NCBI GenBank assembly: GCA_937901745.1
Contig: CALGSZ010000032.1
Coordinates: 62,001-126,000, forward strand
From: an uncultured Chloroflexota bacterium
GTDB taxonomy: Bacteria; Chloroflexota; Chloroflexia; Thermomicrobiales; UBA6265
DNA: 64,000 nucleotides
Direction of reading: 5' to 3'
Part shown: positions 43,122-51,331 of the stretch, in pieces
Position numbering within the stretch: position 1 is the stretch's first letter
Layout: each line of letters opens with the position of its first letter
The notes under the pieces: model-generated
What the model was told of the DNA's origin: nothing
Database searches by the model: none
The model's input: the letters and a program-made list of their open reading frames with translations, nothing else
Program-made: the position numbers and the translations under genes

Positions 43122-43142
43122 CTAGTTGCCTGGGACTGACAT
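43122..43142 (-). CDS. Six-codon open frame in the riboswitch leader
   Basis: ATG to TAG encoding MSVPGN, preceded by GGGGGAGG with a 7-nt spacer, one of the best SD sites in the area. It may be a leader peptide that couples translation to the riboswitch, or coincidence. Confidence 0.25.
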   Translation of the reverse strand: MSVPGN

Positions 43143-43184
43143 GCAGTGTCCTCCCCCTTTCACGCGAAGGGCACGGGACGCGAC

Positions 43185-43325
43185 GAGGGGCGGGCGACCT
43201 GGCTCCGCCACGCCGGCAACGCCGAGCGTGACGATACAGTTGCGCGACAGCGCCGGCCTCGCACCGGCTTCCCCCTGTGAGCCCGAGCCGGCAACTTCCC
43301 GGCTGGGCACCCCCTGTCGCATGAC
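43185..43325 (-). promoter_or_regulatory. Cobalamin riboswitch
   Basis: Read on the minus strand the segment contains, in order, GGGGTGCCC, then GGGGGAAGCCGGTGCGAGGC, CGGCGCTGTCGCGCAACTGT, and finally GGAGCCAGGTCGCCCGCC. These match the conserved core of the cobalamin riboswitch (GGGAA, GGTG-A--CCGG, CTG-C-CGCAACTGT, AGCCAGG---CC-GCC). It lies about 175 nt before the alpha/alpha-barrel gene at 43008 and in the same orientation, so it should repress this operon when adenosylcobalamin is plentiful. Boundaries are approximate. Confidence 0.88.
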
Positions 43326-43509
43326 GATGACCACGAGCGTGGCAGGTTCCTGCCAGCAACGGGAGTGTCGCACCCGTCGCCGCTGCCGTCAATGCCGGCG
43401 CGGAGCAATCTGACCTGCTCCGATAGCGAGACGTGCCCTAGCGAATCCCGACCAAGAGTGATATAAGGCCGCGACCAGTCGCGTGGCGCGGAAGATGGAG
43501 GGATAGTCG
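43326..43509. other. Divergent gap upstream of the riboswitch
   Basis: About 180 bp with no supportable gene. It should hold the promoter of the riboswitch operon (minus) and of the TSUP gene (plus). GGCAGG-TTC-CTGCC (about 43341-43354) is a short inverted repeat. Confidence 0.35.
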
Positions 43510-44349
43510 GTGGATGTAACGCAGGCGATCGCGCTCGGTGTCGTTTCGGCGGCAGCGGCGATCGTCGGCTCGATGCTCGGTCTCGGCGGCGGCGTGTTTC
43601 TCGTGCCGATCTTTACCCTATTCTTCGGCGTCGATCAGAAAATCGCGATCGGAGCCAGCGCGGTCGCCGTCGTCACGAACTCTGTCGTCGGCTCTTCCGT
43701 CCACCTGCGCAGCGGGTTTACCAACCTGCGCCTAGCGATGCTGCTTCAGGTGACGATGGCGTCCGGCGCGCTAGCTGGCGCGCTCGTCGCCGTATTCGCG
43801 CCGGAGCGCATCATCAACGCGATCTTCGGCGTCGTGCTCGTCTATGCCGCTGCCTCGATGGCGCTGCGCCGGCAATCCGCCGTTGAGGCGACCGGCCCCG
43901 ACCCCTGGCAGCTCGGCGCGACATTTCAAGATCCCGCGTCCCGGCGGATCGTGCGCTACGTGCCGGAGCGCGTCGGTATGGGACTCGGGATCAGTGGGCT
44001 GGCGGGCGTCATTTCGGGGATGCTCGGCGTCGGTGGCGGCGTGATTCAGGTCCCGGCGATGAACCTGCTGATGCGCGTGCCAGTCAAGGCGGCGGCCGGC
44101 ACTAGCGCCTTCATGGTCGGCATCACGTCGGTCGCGACCGCGTTCGTGTTCTACGCGGAGGAGAAGATCGATCCGCGGGTGGTCGTGCCGGCGATGGTTG
44201 GGATCTTCCTCGGCTCTCAAGCCGGCTCCCGCCTGACGCGCCGCGTGCGGACGCAGCGGCTCGTCCTCCTCTTCGTCATCATCCTTCTGTATCTCGGCGG
44301 CTCGCTCCTGCTGAAGGCCGCCGGCGTGACCTTACCGGGGCAGCAATGA
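43510..44349 (+). CDS. TSUP-family membrane transporter (TauE/SafE)
   Basis: 279-aa polytopic protein of the sulfite-exporter TauE/SafE family. Both repeats show the family motif: GSMLGLGGGVFLVPIFTLFF and SGMLGVGGGVIQVPAMNLLM. About eight TM helices. The GTG start follows GGAGGG. It overlaps the DUF1634 gene by 4 bp, a conserved pairing. Probable substrate is a sulfur oxyanion or organosulfonate, but not determinable here. Confidence 0.92.
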   Translation: MDVTQAIALGVVSAAAAIVGSMLGLGGGVFLVPIFTLFFGVDQKIAIGASAVAVVTNSVVGSSVHLRSGFTNLRLAMLLQVTMASGALAGALVAVFAPERIINAIFGVVLVYAAASMALRRQSAVEATGPDPWQLGATFQDPASRRIVRYVPERVGMGLGISGLAGVISGMLGVGGGVIQVPAMNLLMRVPVKAAAGTSAFMVGITSVATAFVFYAEEKIDPRVVVPAMVGIFLGSQAGSRLTRRVRTQRLVLLFVIILLYLGGSLLLKAAGVTLPGQQ

Positions 44350-44783
44350 GCGCGCCAGGGACTGGAAAATCCAACGCGATCGCCGCGACCAGGGCCGAAG
44401 CCGAGAGCGAAGCGCTGGAGCAGACGAGCCAGGGTCCGGCTGGCGCTCAGAATCCGATCGCCCAGGCCGCGATCACGACTCTCACGTGGGGCTTCCGCGC
44501 CGGCGCCGCGCTGCTCGCGCTCGGGTTGCTCGTCGCTCTCATCCGTGGCGAGCCGCTCAGCGAGCAGACCGACCCCTTCACCGAGGTAATCCCGAAGATC
44601 CTCGATGGGCACGCCGCCGGGATCGTTGACCTGGCGATCCTGACGCTGATGGCGACGCCGGTCGTGACGACGCTCGTCGTCGCCCTGGCGTTCTTCAGCT
44701 CGGGCGACCGGCGCTACGGCGTCATCACCCTCATCGTGCTGGCCGTTCTCGGCATCAGCATCTCGTTGTCACTCATTCGCTGA
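44346..44783 (+). CDS. DUF1634 membrane protein
   Basis: 145-aa protein with three TM helices (FRAGAALLALGLLVALIRG, AGIVDLAILTLMATPVVTTL, YGVITLIVLAVLGISISLSL) and a hydrophilic N-terminus. DUF1634 genes commonly follow TSUP exporters and probably encode an accessory subunit. ATGA overlap with the upstream gene. Confidence 0.88.
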   Translation: MSAPGTGKSNAIAATRAEAESEALEQTSQGPAGAQNPIAQAAITTLTWGFRAGAALLALGLLVALIRGEPLSEQTDPFTEVIPKILDGHAAGIVDLAILTLMATPVVTTLVVALAFFSSGDRRYGVITLIVLAVLGISISLSLIR

Positions 44784-44796
44784 CGCGGAAGTAGAC

Positions 44797-45585
44797 ATGA
44801 CACAAGGGCCTATCGGGATCGTCGCGGCGATGGCGGCCGAGCTACGCCACCTGTTCGACCATGCGCGGACAGCGCATGAGCGGCGCGACGGCATCTGGCA
44901 GGAGCATCACCTAGAGATCAGCGGACGTCCGGTCATCGCCATCCGGTCCGGCATCGGCATGGTCAACGCCGCGGCAGCAACGGAACACCTTCTCGCGCGG
45001 CACGCGCCAGCGATCGTGTTGAACGCCGGCTGCGCCGGAGCCCACCGGCCTGACATCATGCCTGGCGACATCGTGATCGGCGACCGCGCGGTCAACACCG
45101 GCGCGGTCCAGATCCTCCCGAGCGGGGAGGAGCGACATCTCGGGCTTGGCTACGAAGTCGCGGGAGAGAGAATCGGGCCGGCGGAGTTTCCCACCGATCC
45201 TAAGCTCCTCGCGTTGGCGCGGGAAGCCGCGCGCGACTTCGCGCCGCCGCCTTGGCCGGACAATCTCTTCTGGCCCACGGGGATTCCGCGCCGGCCGCCG
45301 GCGATTCACATCGGTCCGGTTTCCTCCGCCGATGTCTGGACACAGGAGCACCGGCGCCTTGACCTACTGCACGCTCGCCATGGCTCGTTGTGCGAGGACA
45401 TGGAGGCAGCCGCCGTCGCGCAAATCTGCGCGCTGCACGGCATCCCCTTCCTCACCATCAAGGACATCTCCAACAACGAGTACCACCGCCCAAGCGACGT
45501 CGCCGAGTTCAGCGATTTCCCCATTGAGGAAGTCGGCAAGCGGGCGATGGGATTGGCGGCACGGCTCATTGGACGGCTGGACTGA
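44797..45585 (+). CDS. 5'-methylthioadenosine/S-adenosylhomocysteine nucleosidase-like protein
   Basis: 262-aa member of the PNP/UDP phosphorylase superfamily. Motifs: GIVAAMAAELRHLFDHA, VLNAGCAGAHRPDIMPGDIV, EDMEAAAVAQICALHGIPFL and the catalytic IKDISNN (Asp). It hydrolyses the N-glycosidic bond of MTA/SAH in the methionine-salvage and methyl-cycle pathways. It is somewhat longer than the typical 230 residues because of an insert around residues 140-165 (DFAPPPWPDNLFWPTGIPRR). Related futalosine hydrolases cannot be ruled out. Starts 13 bp after the DUF1634 gene. Confidence 0.83.
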   Translation: MTQGPIGIVAAMAAELRHLFDHARTAHERRDGIWQEHHLEISGRPVIAIRSGIGMVNAAAATEHLLARHAPAIVLNAGCAGAHRPDIMPGDIVIGDRAVNTGAVQILPSGEERHLGLGYEVAGERIGPAEFPTDPKLLALAREAARDFAPPPWPDNLFWPTGIPRRPPAIHIGPVSSADVWTQEHRRLDLLHARHGSLCEDMEAAAVAQICALHGIPFLTIKDISNNEYHRPSDVAEFSDFPIEEVGKRAMGLAARLIGRLD

Positions 45586-45626
45586 GGCTGTCTCAGGGAC
45601 GAGCGCTGCCCAGCAAGCCCGCTCCG

Positions 45627-46322
45627 TCACTCGTCCTCGTCGTAGTAAACCAGGGGGCGGACGACCATCACGCCGTCGGCGGGGCGAATGTCGAGGACGA
45701 CGTCGGGCAGGTTCGGCAGCAGCTCCTCTTTCCCGGCGGCGCTGGTGACAACGAAGACATCGTTCGCGCCGGTCTCGATCAGGTCGGTGACCCGCCCCAG
45801 CTCCGCGCCGCTCTCGTCGAGCACTCGTAAACCGATGAGCTGATAGAGGTAGTACTCGCCGGGCTCGAGGGGCCGAGCGTCTTTGCCGCTGATGCGGATC
45901 GGTTTCCCGACGTGGGTTCGTCCCTCTTCCGGCGTCGTAATTCCGCGCAGCAGGATCAGCGCGTTGCCTTGGTGAAATCGGACGCTCAAGACACGCCGGG
46001 GATTCTCCTCATCCCCGAGGTACATCGTCTTGACGGTCCGCAGATGCTCGGGATCGTCCGTCGTCAGGCGTACTTTCAGCTCGCCGCGAACACCATGCGT
46101 GCCGATGACGGTGCCGATTTGGAGGCGGACCTCCTCGACCGGGGTGGACGGATCTGGCCCCGCCGTCTCGATCAATCGCTGTGGCCGGCGGGTTCTGCGT
46201 GGACCGGCGGAATGACGCCGGCGCTTGACAGCTCTGGCCGGCGCAGCGCTCGCCACCCGGCCAGTGTCAGAGGTCGTTGGGTTGTTGTTGGGGGCGTCAC
46301 CCTTCGATGTCGAGGCTGGCAC
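45627..46322 (-). CDS. rimM: Ribosome maturation factor RimM with long N-terminal extension
   Basis: 231-aa protein. The RimM core begins near residue 67 (LQIGTVIGTHGVRGELKVRL) and includes the PRC-barrel (YYLYQLIGLRVLDESGAELG, LPNLPDVVLDI). It binds S19 and aids 30S assembly. The first ~65 residues are a basic low-complexity extension that reaches back 26 bp into khpA; the GTG at 46322 is used because no start with an SD was found closer to the core. Third gene of rpsP-khpA-rimM. Confidence 0.88.
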   Translation of the reverse strand: MPASTSKGDAPNNNPTTSDTGRVASAAPARAVKRRRHSAGPRRTRRPQRLIETAGPDPSTPVEEVRLQIGTVIGTHGVRGELKVRLTTDDPEHLRTVKTMYLGDEENPRRVLSVRFHQGNALILLRGITTPEEGRTHVGKPIRISGKDARPLEPGEYYLYQLIGLRVLDESGAELGRVTDLIETGANDVFVVTSAAGKEELLPNLPDVVLDIRPADGVMVVRPLVYYDEDE

Positions 46323-46554
46323 GGAGATTATGTCGAGAGCCGGCGATCATGACGAGCGTGCGCATCGCCTTCGCGATGCGACCCTGCCGCCCGATCACCT
46401 TCCCCATTTCGCGATCCGGAACGCGCAACGTCAAATGCACGACCGATCCGTTCTGCTCAGCCGTTACTTGCACCTCTTCAGGCGTATCGACCAAATTAGC
46501 CGCCATGTAGAGGACCAACTGCCGCAGCTGCTCAGCCGGATCGTCAGCAGTCAT
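46297..46554 (-). CDS. khpA: KH-domain RNA-binding protein KhpA
   Basis: 85-aa single type-II KH domain with the RNA-binding loop VIGRQGRIAKAMRTL (GxxG = GRQG). The protein acts with KhpB/Jag in other bacteria in cell-size and sRNA control. The position between rpsP and rimM is the standard one. Confidence 0.92.
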   Translation of the reverse strand: MTADDPAEQLRQLVLYMAANLVDTPEEVQVTAEQNGSVVHLTLRVPDREMGKVIGRQGRIAKAMRTLVMIAGSRHNLRASLDIEG

Positions 46555-46659
46555 TGTCAGCCTTATCCTTCAACGCCAATGCGGGCACGCGGTGGGACCA
46601 CCCGGCGGCAACGCCGCTGGCCACCGCGCAATTCGCCGCCGGCTTCGGTCAGATCGTCT

Positions 46660-46953
46660 CTACGCGCTAGGAGTCGACGCCGCGCTCGCGCCCGACGGAG
46701 CGCCCTTCTTCGGCTCCATCAGGCCGTGTCGCACGAAGATGTTGCGGACGGTATCGGTTGGCTGCGCGCCAACACTCAGCCAGTACCGGATCCGCTCCTC
46801 ATTGAGCTTGATCGTGGCCGGCTCCGTCAGCGGATCGTAAAACCCCACAGACTCGATGAAACGACCATCGCGGGGCGAGCGGCTATCGGCCGCCACGATG
46901 CGGTAGCTCGGCCGCTTCTTTGCGCCCATCCGCCGCAGGCGAAGCTTAATCAC
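46660..46953 (-). CDS. rpsP: 30S ribosomal protein S16
   Basis: 97-aa ribosomal protein: IKLRLRRMGAKKRPSYRIVA, DSRSPRDGRFIESVGFYDPL, RIRYWLSVGAQPTDTV. The C-terminus is Ala/Pro-rich. The GTG start has GGGAG upstream. First gene of the rpsP operon. The ffh gene often found upstream is absent here. Confidence 0.97.
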   Translation of the reverse strand: MIKLRLRRMGAKKRPSYRIVAADSRSPRDGRFIESVGFYDPLTEPATIKLNEERIRYWLSVGAQPTDTVRNIFVRHGLMEPKKGAPSGASAASTPSA

Positions 46954-47074
46954 GCGTACTGCTCCCTTGTCTATCGTCCAGATCGCATTCGAGTCTCAAC
47001 GACGGCATCTAACAGCATGCGCCGCGACGGGGAGCACACGCTAACCATCCGCCGGGCGCGGCAAATCCGCCCGT

Positions 47075-47103
47075 TTATAGCACCGCTAACGATTGTACGT
47101 CAA
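47075..47103 (-). promoter_or_regulatory. Promoter of the rpsP operon
   Basis: Minus-strand TTGACG (47098-47103), 17-nt spacer, CTATAA (47075-47080), about 120 nt before the rpsP start. Good consensus match. Confidence 0.7.
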
Positions 47104-47195
47104 CGCCGGAGTGGCAATTCCACCACCCCTGGGTGGCGAATTTCGATCGCCGCGCTCCCGTGAACGCTCCTCGCACCTACGGGTTATTGAAACCG

Positions 47196-47221
47196 GCGGG
47201 GCCGCTCTTACGCGGCCCCGC
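47196..47221. terminator. Perfect GC hairpin
   Basis: GCGGGGCCGC, loop TCTTAC, GCGGCCCCGC: 10 perfect pairs, about 100 nt after the stop of the small gene at 47322 on the minus strand and upstream of the rpsP promoter. No clean U-tract, so termination is likely but not certain. Confidence 0.65.
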
Positions 47222-47321
47222 TGACGTCTTCTTCAAACTGGGATCTGCCCCAAGATAGCGACAACGACCACCCAGCCCGTGCGGGCGGGCAACGATCGCG
47301 AAGCATTGGCAGTTGGATGAG

Positions 47322-47540
47322 CTAGCGACTGCGCACGAGGGAGGACTTGCGCTGCGCCCAGGAGCCATCGCAGGCAGCAGCGGCGCAGGCCGCGACGATT
47401 GCCCGCGTCAGCGGACGAGGATATCCAGCCTTGCGTGCCCGGAGAGTGATCTGGCTCGGACTGTGTCGCTCGACGAGAGCTTCAGCAATAACGCGACTCG
47501 GGCGGGGCGTAAGCTCTTCGAACGACGGCTGGGCAAGCAT
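47322..47540 (-). CDS. Small hypothetical protein with strong SD
   Basis: 72-aa basic protein of no family I recognise (FEELTPRPSRVIAEALVERH, ITLRARKAGYPRPLTRAIVA). The ATG is preceded by AAAAAGGAGG with a 10-nt spacer, the main reason for calling it. A terminator-like hairpin follows and a palindrome precedes it. No TM segment. It could be DNA- or RNA-binding given the composition; that is only a guess. Confidence 0.5.
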   Translation of the reverse strand: MLAQPSFEELTPRPSRVIAEALVERHSPSQITLRARKAGYPRPLTRAIVAACAAAACDGSWAQRKSSLVRSR

Positions 47541-47657
47541 AATCGTCGGGCCTCCTTTTTCTTATGTGTCCGGTCCAGGATTTTTCGGGGTTCCCTCGTG
47601 CGCTCCGGCCTCCCACCATGTCCAGCCACATGCTCGGGAGACCTCAGGAGCAAGTTA

Positions 47658-47676
47658 ACCCCTATCCTATAGGGGT
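47658..47676. promoter_or_regulatory. 8-3-8 palindrome
   Basis: ACCCCTAT-CCT-ATAGGGGT, perfect arms, about 120 bp upstream of the small gene and 82 bp after the end of the aldolase gene. It resembles an operator more than a terminator, as no T-run follows on either strand. Confidence 0.45.
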
Positions 47677-47757
47677 CATTTGCTCACATCAATGGTGTAC
47701 GTACGACTTGTTGGGGGCGATCTGTGCCAATCAGTCGCAGTCGCCCCCGGCCCGATC

Positions 47758-48432
47758 TCAAGCTTTCGCCGCCTGAGGTTGGCCGTAGGTCTGGCGAAAC
47801 CGCTCACGCATCTCCGGGATCAGGTGCTCCGGCACCATCTCCGGCTCGCGGCCACCATTCGCCGCCAGCGCGTCGATGTAGACGTGCGCTGCCTCCTCGA
47901 CAACGTTGGCGTACGTCAGCGCCTCCGAGAAGGAGCGGCCGAAGGTGATGAGCCCGTGATTCTTGAGGATCACCGCCCTCGTCTCGTCGTCCATCACCTC
48001 GAGGACGCTGCGCCCGATGTCATCCAGCCCGGTCAGGCCATATCGCGTTACCGGCACGCGCGCGCCGACGACGAGGCAGACCTCGGTCAGGATCGGCGGC
48101 AAGCACGGTCGAATCGTGCTGACGACGGTCGAGTAGTGCGAGTGCGTGTGGACGATCGCCAAGATTCGCGGATGCTCGCGGTAGATCATCGTGTGCATCG
48201 GCGTCTCGGAGCTCGGCCGCCGCGTGCCGTCCTTCACGTTGCCGTGCTCGTCCACGATCACGACATCCGCCGGAGTCATCTCCGGATACGGGATTCCGCT
48301 GGGAGAGATGGCGATCAATCCGGTCTCCGGATCGCGGACGCTGAAATTACCCGCGGTTCCGTAAACGATGCGCTGCTCCAAGGCCGTCAGGCCGGCCTGC
48401 ACCACCTGCTCCCGCAGCTCCGCCAGTAGCAC
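47758..48432 (-). CDS. Class II aldolase (L-fuculose-phosphate aldolase type)
   Basis: 224-aa zinc aldolase/adducin-family enzyme. Features: TAGNFSVRDPETGLIAISPS (phosphate site), SSETPMHTMIYREHPRILAI (catalytic Glu region), VHTHSHYSTVV (zinc His-x-His), and NHGLITFGRSFSEALTYANV with the third zinc His. The usual reaction is cleavage of a ketose phosphate to DHAP and an aldehyde, or decarboxylation in some relatives. GTG start with GGGAGGAG. Last gene of the sugar-catabolic operon. Confidence 0.88.
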   Translation of the reverse strand: MLLAELREQVVQAGLTALEQRIVYGTAGNFSVRDPETGLIAISPSGIPYPEMTPADVVIVDEHGNVKDGTRRPSSETPMHTMIYREHPRILAIVHTHSHYSTVVSTIRPCLPPILTEVCLVVGARVPVTRYGLTGLDDIGRSVLEVMDDETRAVILKNHGLITFGRSFSEALTYANVVEEAAHVYIDALAANGGREPEMVPEHLIPEMRERFRQTYGQPQAAKA

Positions 48433-48486
48433 GAAACTCCTCCCTTTCTCTCGAACTATCTCATCCTATGTTCCGCAATGGGCTTG

Positions 48487-49242
48487 CTAGAACTCGCTCT
48501 CAATAACCCGAACAGGATCGATCTCGGCCAGCGCCGTTAGCTCGTCGGGCGACGGTGGCGGCGTTCGGGGCGTGCGCTCATCCACGGTGATCGGAAATCC
48601 TGTCGCCTCGCGCAGCGCATCAAGCTCCACGCCTGGGTGCACCGACTCCACTTCCAGCCACCCTTCCCGCCGGGCAAAGACACACAGTGGCGTCACCACG
48701 CGATCGACATTGCCGGAAGCAGTCACGAAATCGAGCTGCTCGACGAAGGTGCGCCGGTCGTGCTTCGTCCGCCAGAGAATCGTCCGGCGGGCCGTCGGCA
48801 TCAACGCCGCGCTGCCAGCGCCGCCGGGCAAGCGCACCTTCGGCTGGTGAAAATCGCCGATCGCGCTCATGTTGATGCGGCCCAGGCCGTCGATCTGCAC
48901 CCCGCTGAGAAAGACCGTGTCCAGCCGGCCTCGCGCGGAAAGATCGAAGAGGTCCGCTAGCGTCACGAGCGTCCGCGTCCCACGCAGCAGCGCGGGATCG
49001 ACTGTCGACACGGGCAATTGCTCGGGCTGCGGGTTCACGCTCCCAGTGATGTTGAGATAGACCAGGTTCGGAGCGTGGAGTCGCTTCGCCAGGAGAATGG
49101 CGACCATCGGCAACGGCGACGCGACCCCATGAAAGACCGTCTCCCCGTCGCGGAGCAAACGCGCCAGCGCCACGGCCATCATCACCGGCGCTGAAGGAAC
49201 GTCAGTCACCGACCCTTCCCGCATTCCCTGATGACCCTGCAC
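48487..49242 (-). CDS. CoA-transferase, beta subunit
   Basis: 251-aa family I CoA-transferase subunit similar to GctB/AtoA-like proteins. MMAVALARLLRDGETVFHGV, LSGVQIDGLGRINMSAIGDF and KVRLPGGAGSAALMPTARRT are recognisable. The family's catalytic Glu is expected in the beta subunit but I could not place it with certainty. Forms a heteromer with the alpha subunit encoded 17 bp upstream. The acyl substrate is unknown. Confidence 0.82.
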   Translation of the reverse strand: MQGHQGMREGSVTDVPSAPVMMAVALARLLRDGETVFHGVASPLPMVAILLAKRLHAPNLVYLNITGSVNPQPEQLPVSTVDPALLRGTRTLVTLADLFDLSARGRLDTVFLSGVQIDGLGRINMSAIGDFHQPKVRLPGGAGSAALMPTARRTILWRTKHDRRTFVEQLDFVTASGNVDRVVTPLCVFARREGWLEVESVHPGVELDALREATGFPITVDERTPRTPPPSPDELTALAEIDPVRVIESEF

Positions 49243-49259
49243 GGCGCGCTCACCATCAC

Positions 49260-50087
49260 CTACGCGCCGACCGCGACCGGGGAGCCGGCCAAGATGCGCT
49301 CATCCACGAACTTTTGAAGCGAGCGCTCATCCTTGCTGGCCTCGACGTAGGCGCGCAGGTAGTCGGCGTCGTAGTCGTAGTAGCCAGCGCACGAGCACGG
49401 CCACGCCCCACTCGGCGCCTCGACCACCGCCTCGACGAGAAAGCCCGGGATCGCGACCGTCTCCGGCGCCGCTTCGAACTCCGCGCCATCCACGATCCGC
49501 TCGGCGGTCAGGATAACGCGACGCGCCGCCTTCGCCATCAGCACATCCTCGAAGTGTGTGCCGATGATCCGCCCGTTGCCTTCCCGGTCCGCTTCCTGGA
49601 CGTGGAGGATGGCGACATCAGGCTGCAGCGCGGGCACGACGACGACTTCTTGCCCCGTGTACGGATCGGCGATGGTGTGGAATCCGGTCACACGTGGCAC
49701 ATCCGAGCCGGTCAGGCCGGCGACCGGCATGAAGGGCACGCCCTGGATCGCGGCGCGCAGCCCGGCGATCACCGTGTAGCAGGCATGCTCCTTCACCTGG
49801 ACACGTCCCTGCTCGACCGCGCGCCGGTAGCTCGGTGCCAGGCCGAAGACGGTCTCGAACCCAATGAACCCGGCCGCTACCGCTGACGCGCACCCGGTCG
49901 CCGCCAAGAGGTCAACGTCGTAAGCGCCGGCGGTCTTGACGATCTCCAGCCCGCGCTTGCTCTGGCGAACGATCTCGTGAACCGCAGCGCACGGCCCCCG
50001 GTGGAGCGTGTTCCCACCCAGGGCAACCCGAGATCCATCAGCGATGGAGGAGATTGCCTCGCTCAGCGAGATGAGCTTGTCCTGCAT
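49260..50087 (-). CDS. CoA-transferase, alpha subunit
   Basis: 275-aa family I CoA-transferase subunit (GctA-like): ISLSEAISSIADGSRVALGG, FIGFETVFGLAPSYRRAVEQ and DVAILHVQEADREGNGRIIG. The ATG at 50087 has GGGAGG 5 nt upstream; a further in-frame start lacks an SD. Its presence in a sugar-type operon suggests a pathway that ends in an organic acid activated as a CoA ester. Confidence 0.85.
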   Translation of the reverse strand: MQDKLISLSEAISSIADGSRVALGGNTLHRGPCAAVHEIVRQSKRGLEIVKTAGAYDVDLLAATGCASAVAAGFIGFETVFGLAPSYRRAVEQGRVQVKEHACYTVIAGLRAAIQGVPFMPVAGLTGSDVPRVTGFHTIADPYTGQEVVVVPALQPDVAILHVQEADREGNGRIIGTHFEDVLMAKAARRVILTAERIVDGAEFEAAPETVAIPGFLVEAVVEAPSGAWPCSCAGYYDYDADYLRAYVEASKDERSLQKFVDERILAGSPVAVGA

Positions 50088-50183
50088 AGGAGGCCTCCCT
50101 TGGTGACGATCGGCGCCCGCGGTCCAATGTCGAATCATAGCCCGGTGACGCCCGGCGCGGCACCTGGCCTCCCACCGCCATGG

Positions 50184-51227
50184 TCAGGCGCTTGCCTCGA
50201 TTCCCGCTCCGCATGCGACCGACCACAGCCGCTCCAGTGGTGAAGCGTGCTGATACAGGATGGCCCAGAGGGCATCGAGCAGCGGGAAGCGCGCGGCAAC
50301 CTCGCCGTCGATGCCGACCATCTCCCGAGCCAGCCGGTACCCGAAATCGGTCGCCAGGTAGCCTTCGACAGTGGTGCCCTGCGAAGTCAGCTCGGCGAAA
50401 GCGACATCTGGCCGTTCGCCCAGGCCCAGGCGCTCGCCGAGCAGCCGGTTGCGGCCGGCCGTCAGCGTCACCTGCAGGTCGCCAATCCCGGCGAGCCCCA
50501 GCACCGACTCTCGGCGTCCCCCAAGTCCCTCGGCCAATGCCACCAGTTCTCGCACGGCCTGCGGGAAGAGAGCCGACCGCAGGTTGTTGTATGGCCGTCC
50601 GGTGCGCCGCTCCAACCCGTCGGCAACGCCCATGGCGATGGCGTAGGCATTCTTCATCGCCGCGGCAACCTCGACGCCGACGACGTCATCGGTCGCCTCG
50701 ATGTGGTAAGTCGGCGTCGCGAAGACGGATTGGCAGACGGCAACTGCATCGGGCGGTCCGGCGTAGACCACTGATGTCGGCAGCCCCATCGCCACTTCGT
50801 TCGCTTTGGACGGCCCGCCAACGGCGACGATCGGCCCTGAGTAGACCTCGGCAATGACGTCGGGCAACAGCTGGACGGTGCGCGCCGCGTCTTCATCGAA
50901 CCCCTTGGCAACGGTCATCAGGACCTGAGCCTGCTGGAGCAGCGGTCCGACGCGCGTGACGATCTTTCGCACCGCGTTGGATGTCACCGCAACGACGACG
51001 AGCTCGGCGCCGGACAATGCCTCCTTGGCCTCTTCTTCGGCGAAGACACGCACCGAGGAGGCCACCGGCACTCGCAAGCGCGGGTGGTTCTGCCCCGCCC
51101 GCAATGCCGACACGATGGCGCCATCGAGCTCCGTGCCCCAGAGCCGGACTTCGTGGCCGTTCTGTGCCGCTGGCGTCGTCAGGCCAGTTCCCATGTCACC
51201 CGCGCCGAGGATCGCGACGCGCGTCAC
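50184..51227 (-). CDS. GpsA-like NAD(P)-dependent dehydrogenase
   Basis: 347-aa protein of the glycerol-3-phosphate dehydrogenase family. Rossmann motif VAILGAGDMGTGL (canonical GpsA has GAGAWG), VVVAVTSNAVRKIV, VGGPSKANEVAMGLPTSVVY, the catalytic Lys region VEVAAAMKNAYAIAMGVADG and AGIGDLQVT. Position inside a sugar-uptake operon and the altered Gly motif suggest a catabolic paralogue acting on a polyol or aldonate phosphate rather than the phospholipid enzyme. GTG start after GGAGGAGG. Confidence 0.8.
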   Translation of the reverse strand: MTRVAILGAGDMGTGLTTPAAQNGHEVRLWGTELDGAIVSALRAGQNHPRLRVPVASSVRVFAEEEAKEALSGAELVVVAVTSNAVRKIVTRVGPLLQQAQVLMTVAKGFDEDAARTVQLLPDVIAEVYSGPIVAVGGPSKANEVAMGLPTSVVYAGPPDAVAVCQSVFATPTYHIEATDDVVGVEVAAAMKNAYAIAMGVADGLERRTGRPYNNLRSALFPQAVRELVALAEGLGGRRESVLGLAGIGDLQVTLTAGRNRLLGERLGLGERPDVAFAELTSQGTTVEGYLATDFGYRLAREMVGIDGEVAARFPLLDALWAILYQHASPLERLWSVACGAGIEASA

Positions 51228-51331
51228 CTCGGTATCCTCCTCCTGCCGATGGACAGCACGGGGCAACCGGCCCTCCAGAAGGGGCATCGGAGGACCGGAT
51301 TGCCGCCGGCTCTCAAACGTTCAGAAACGAA

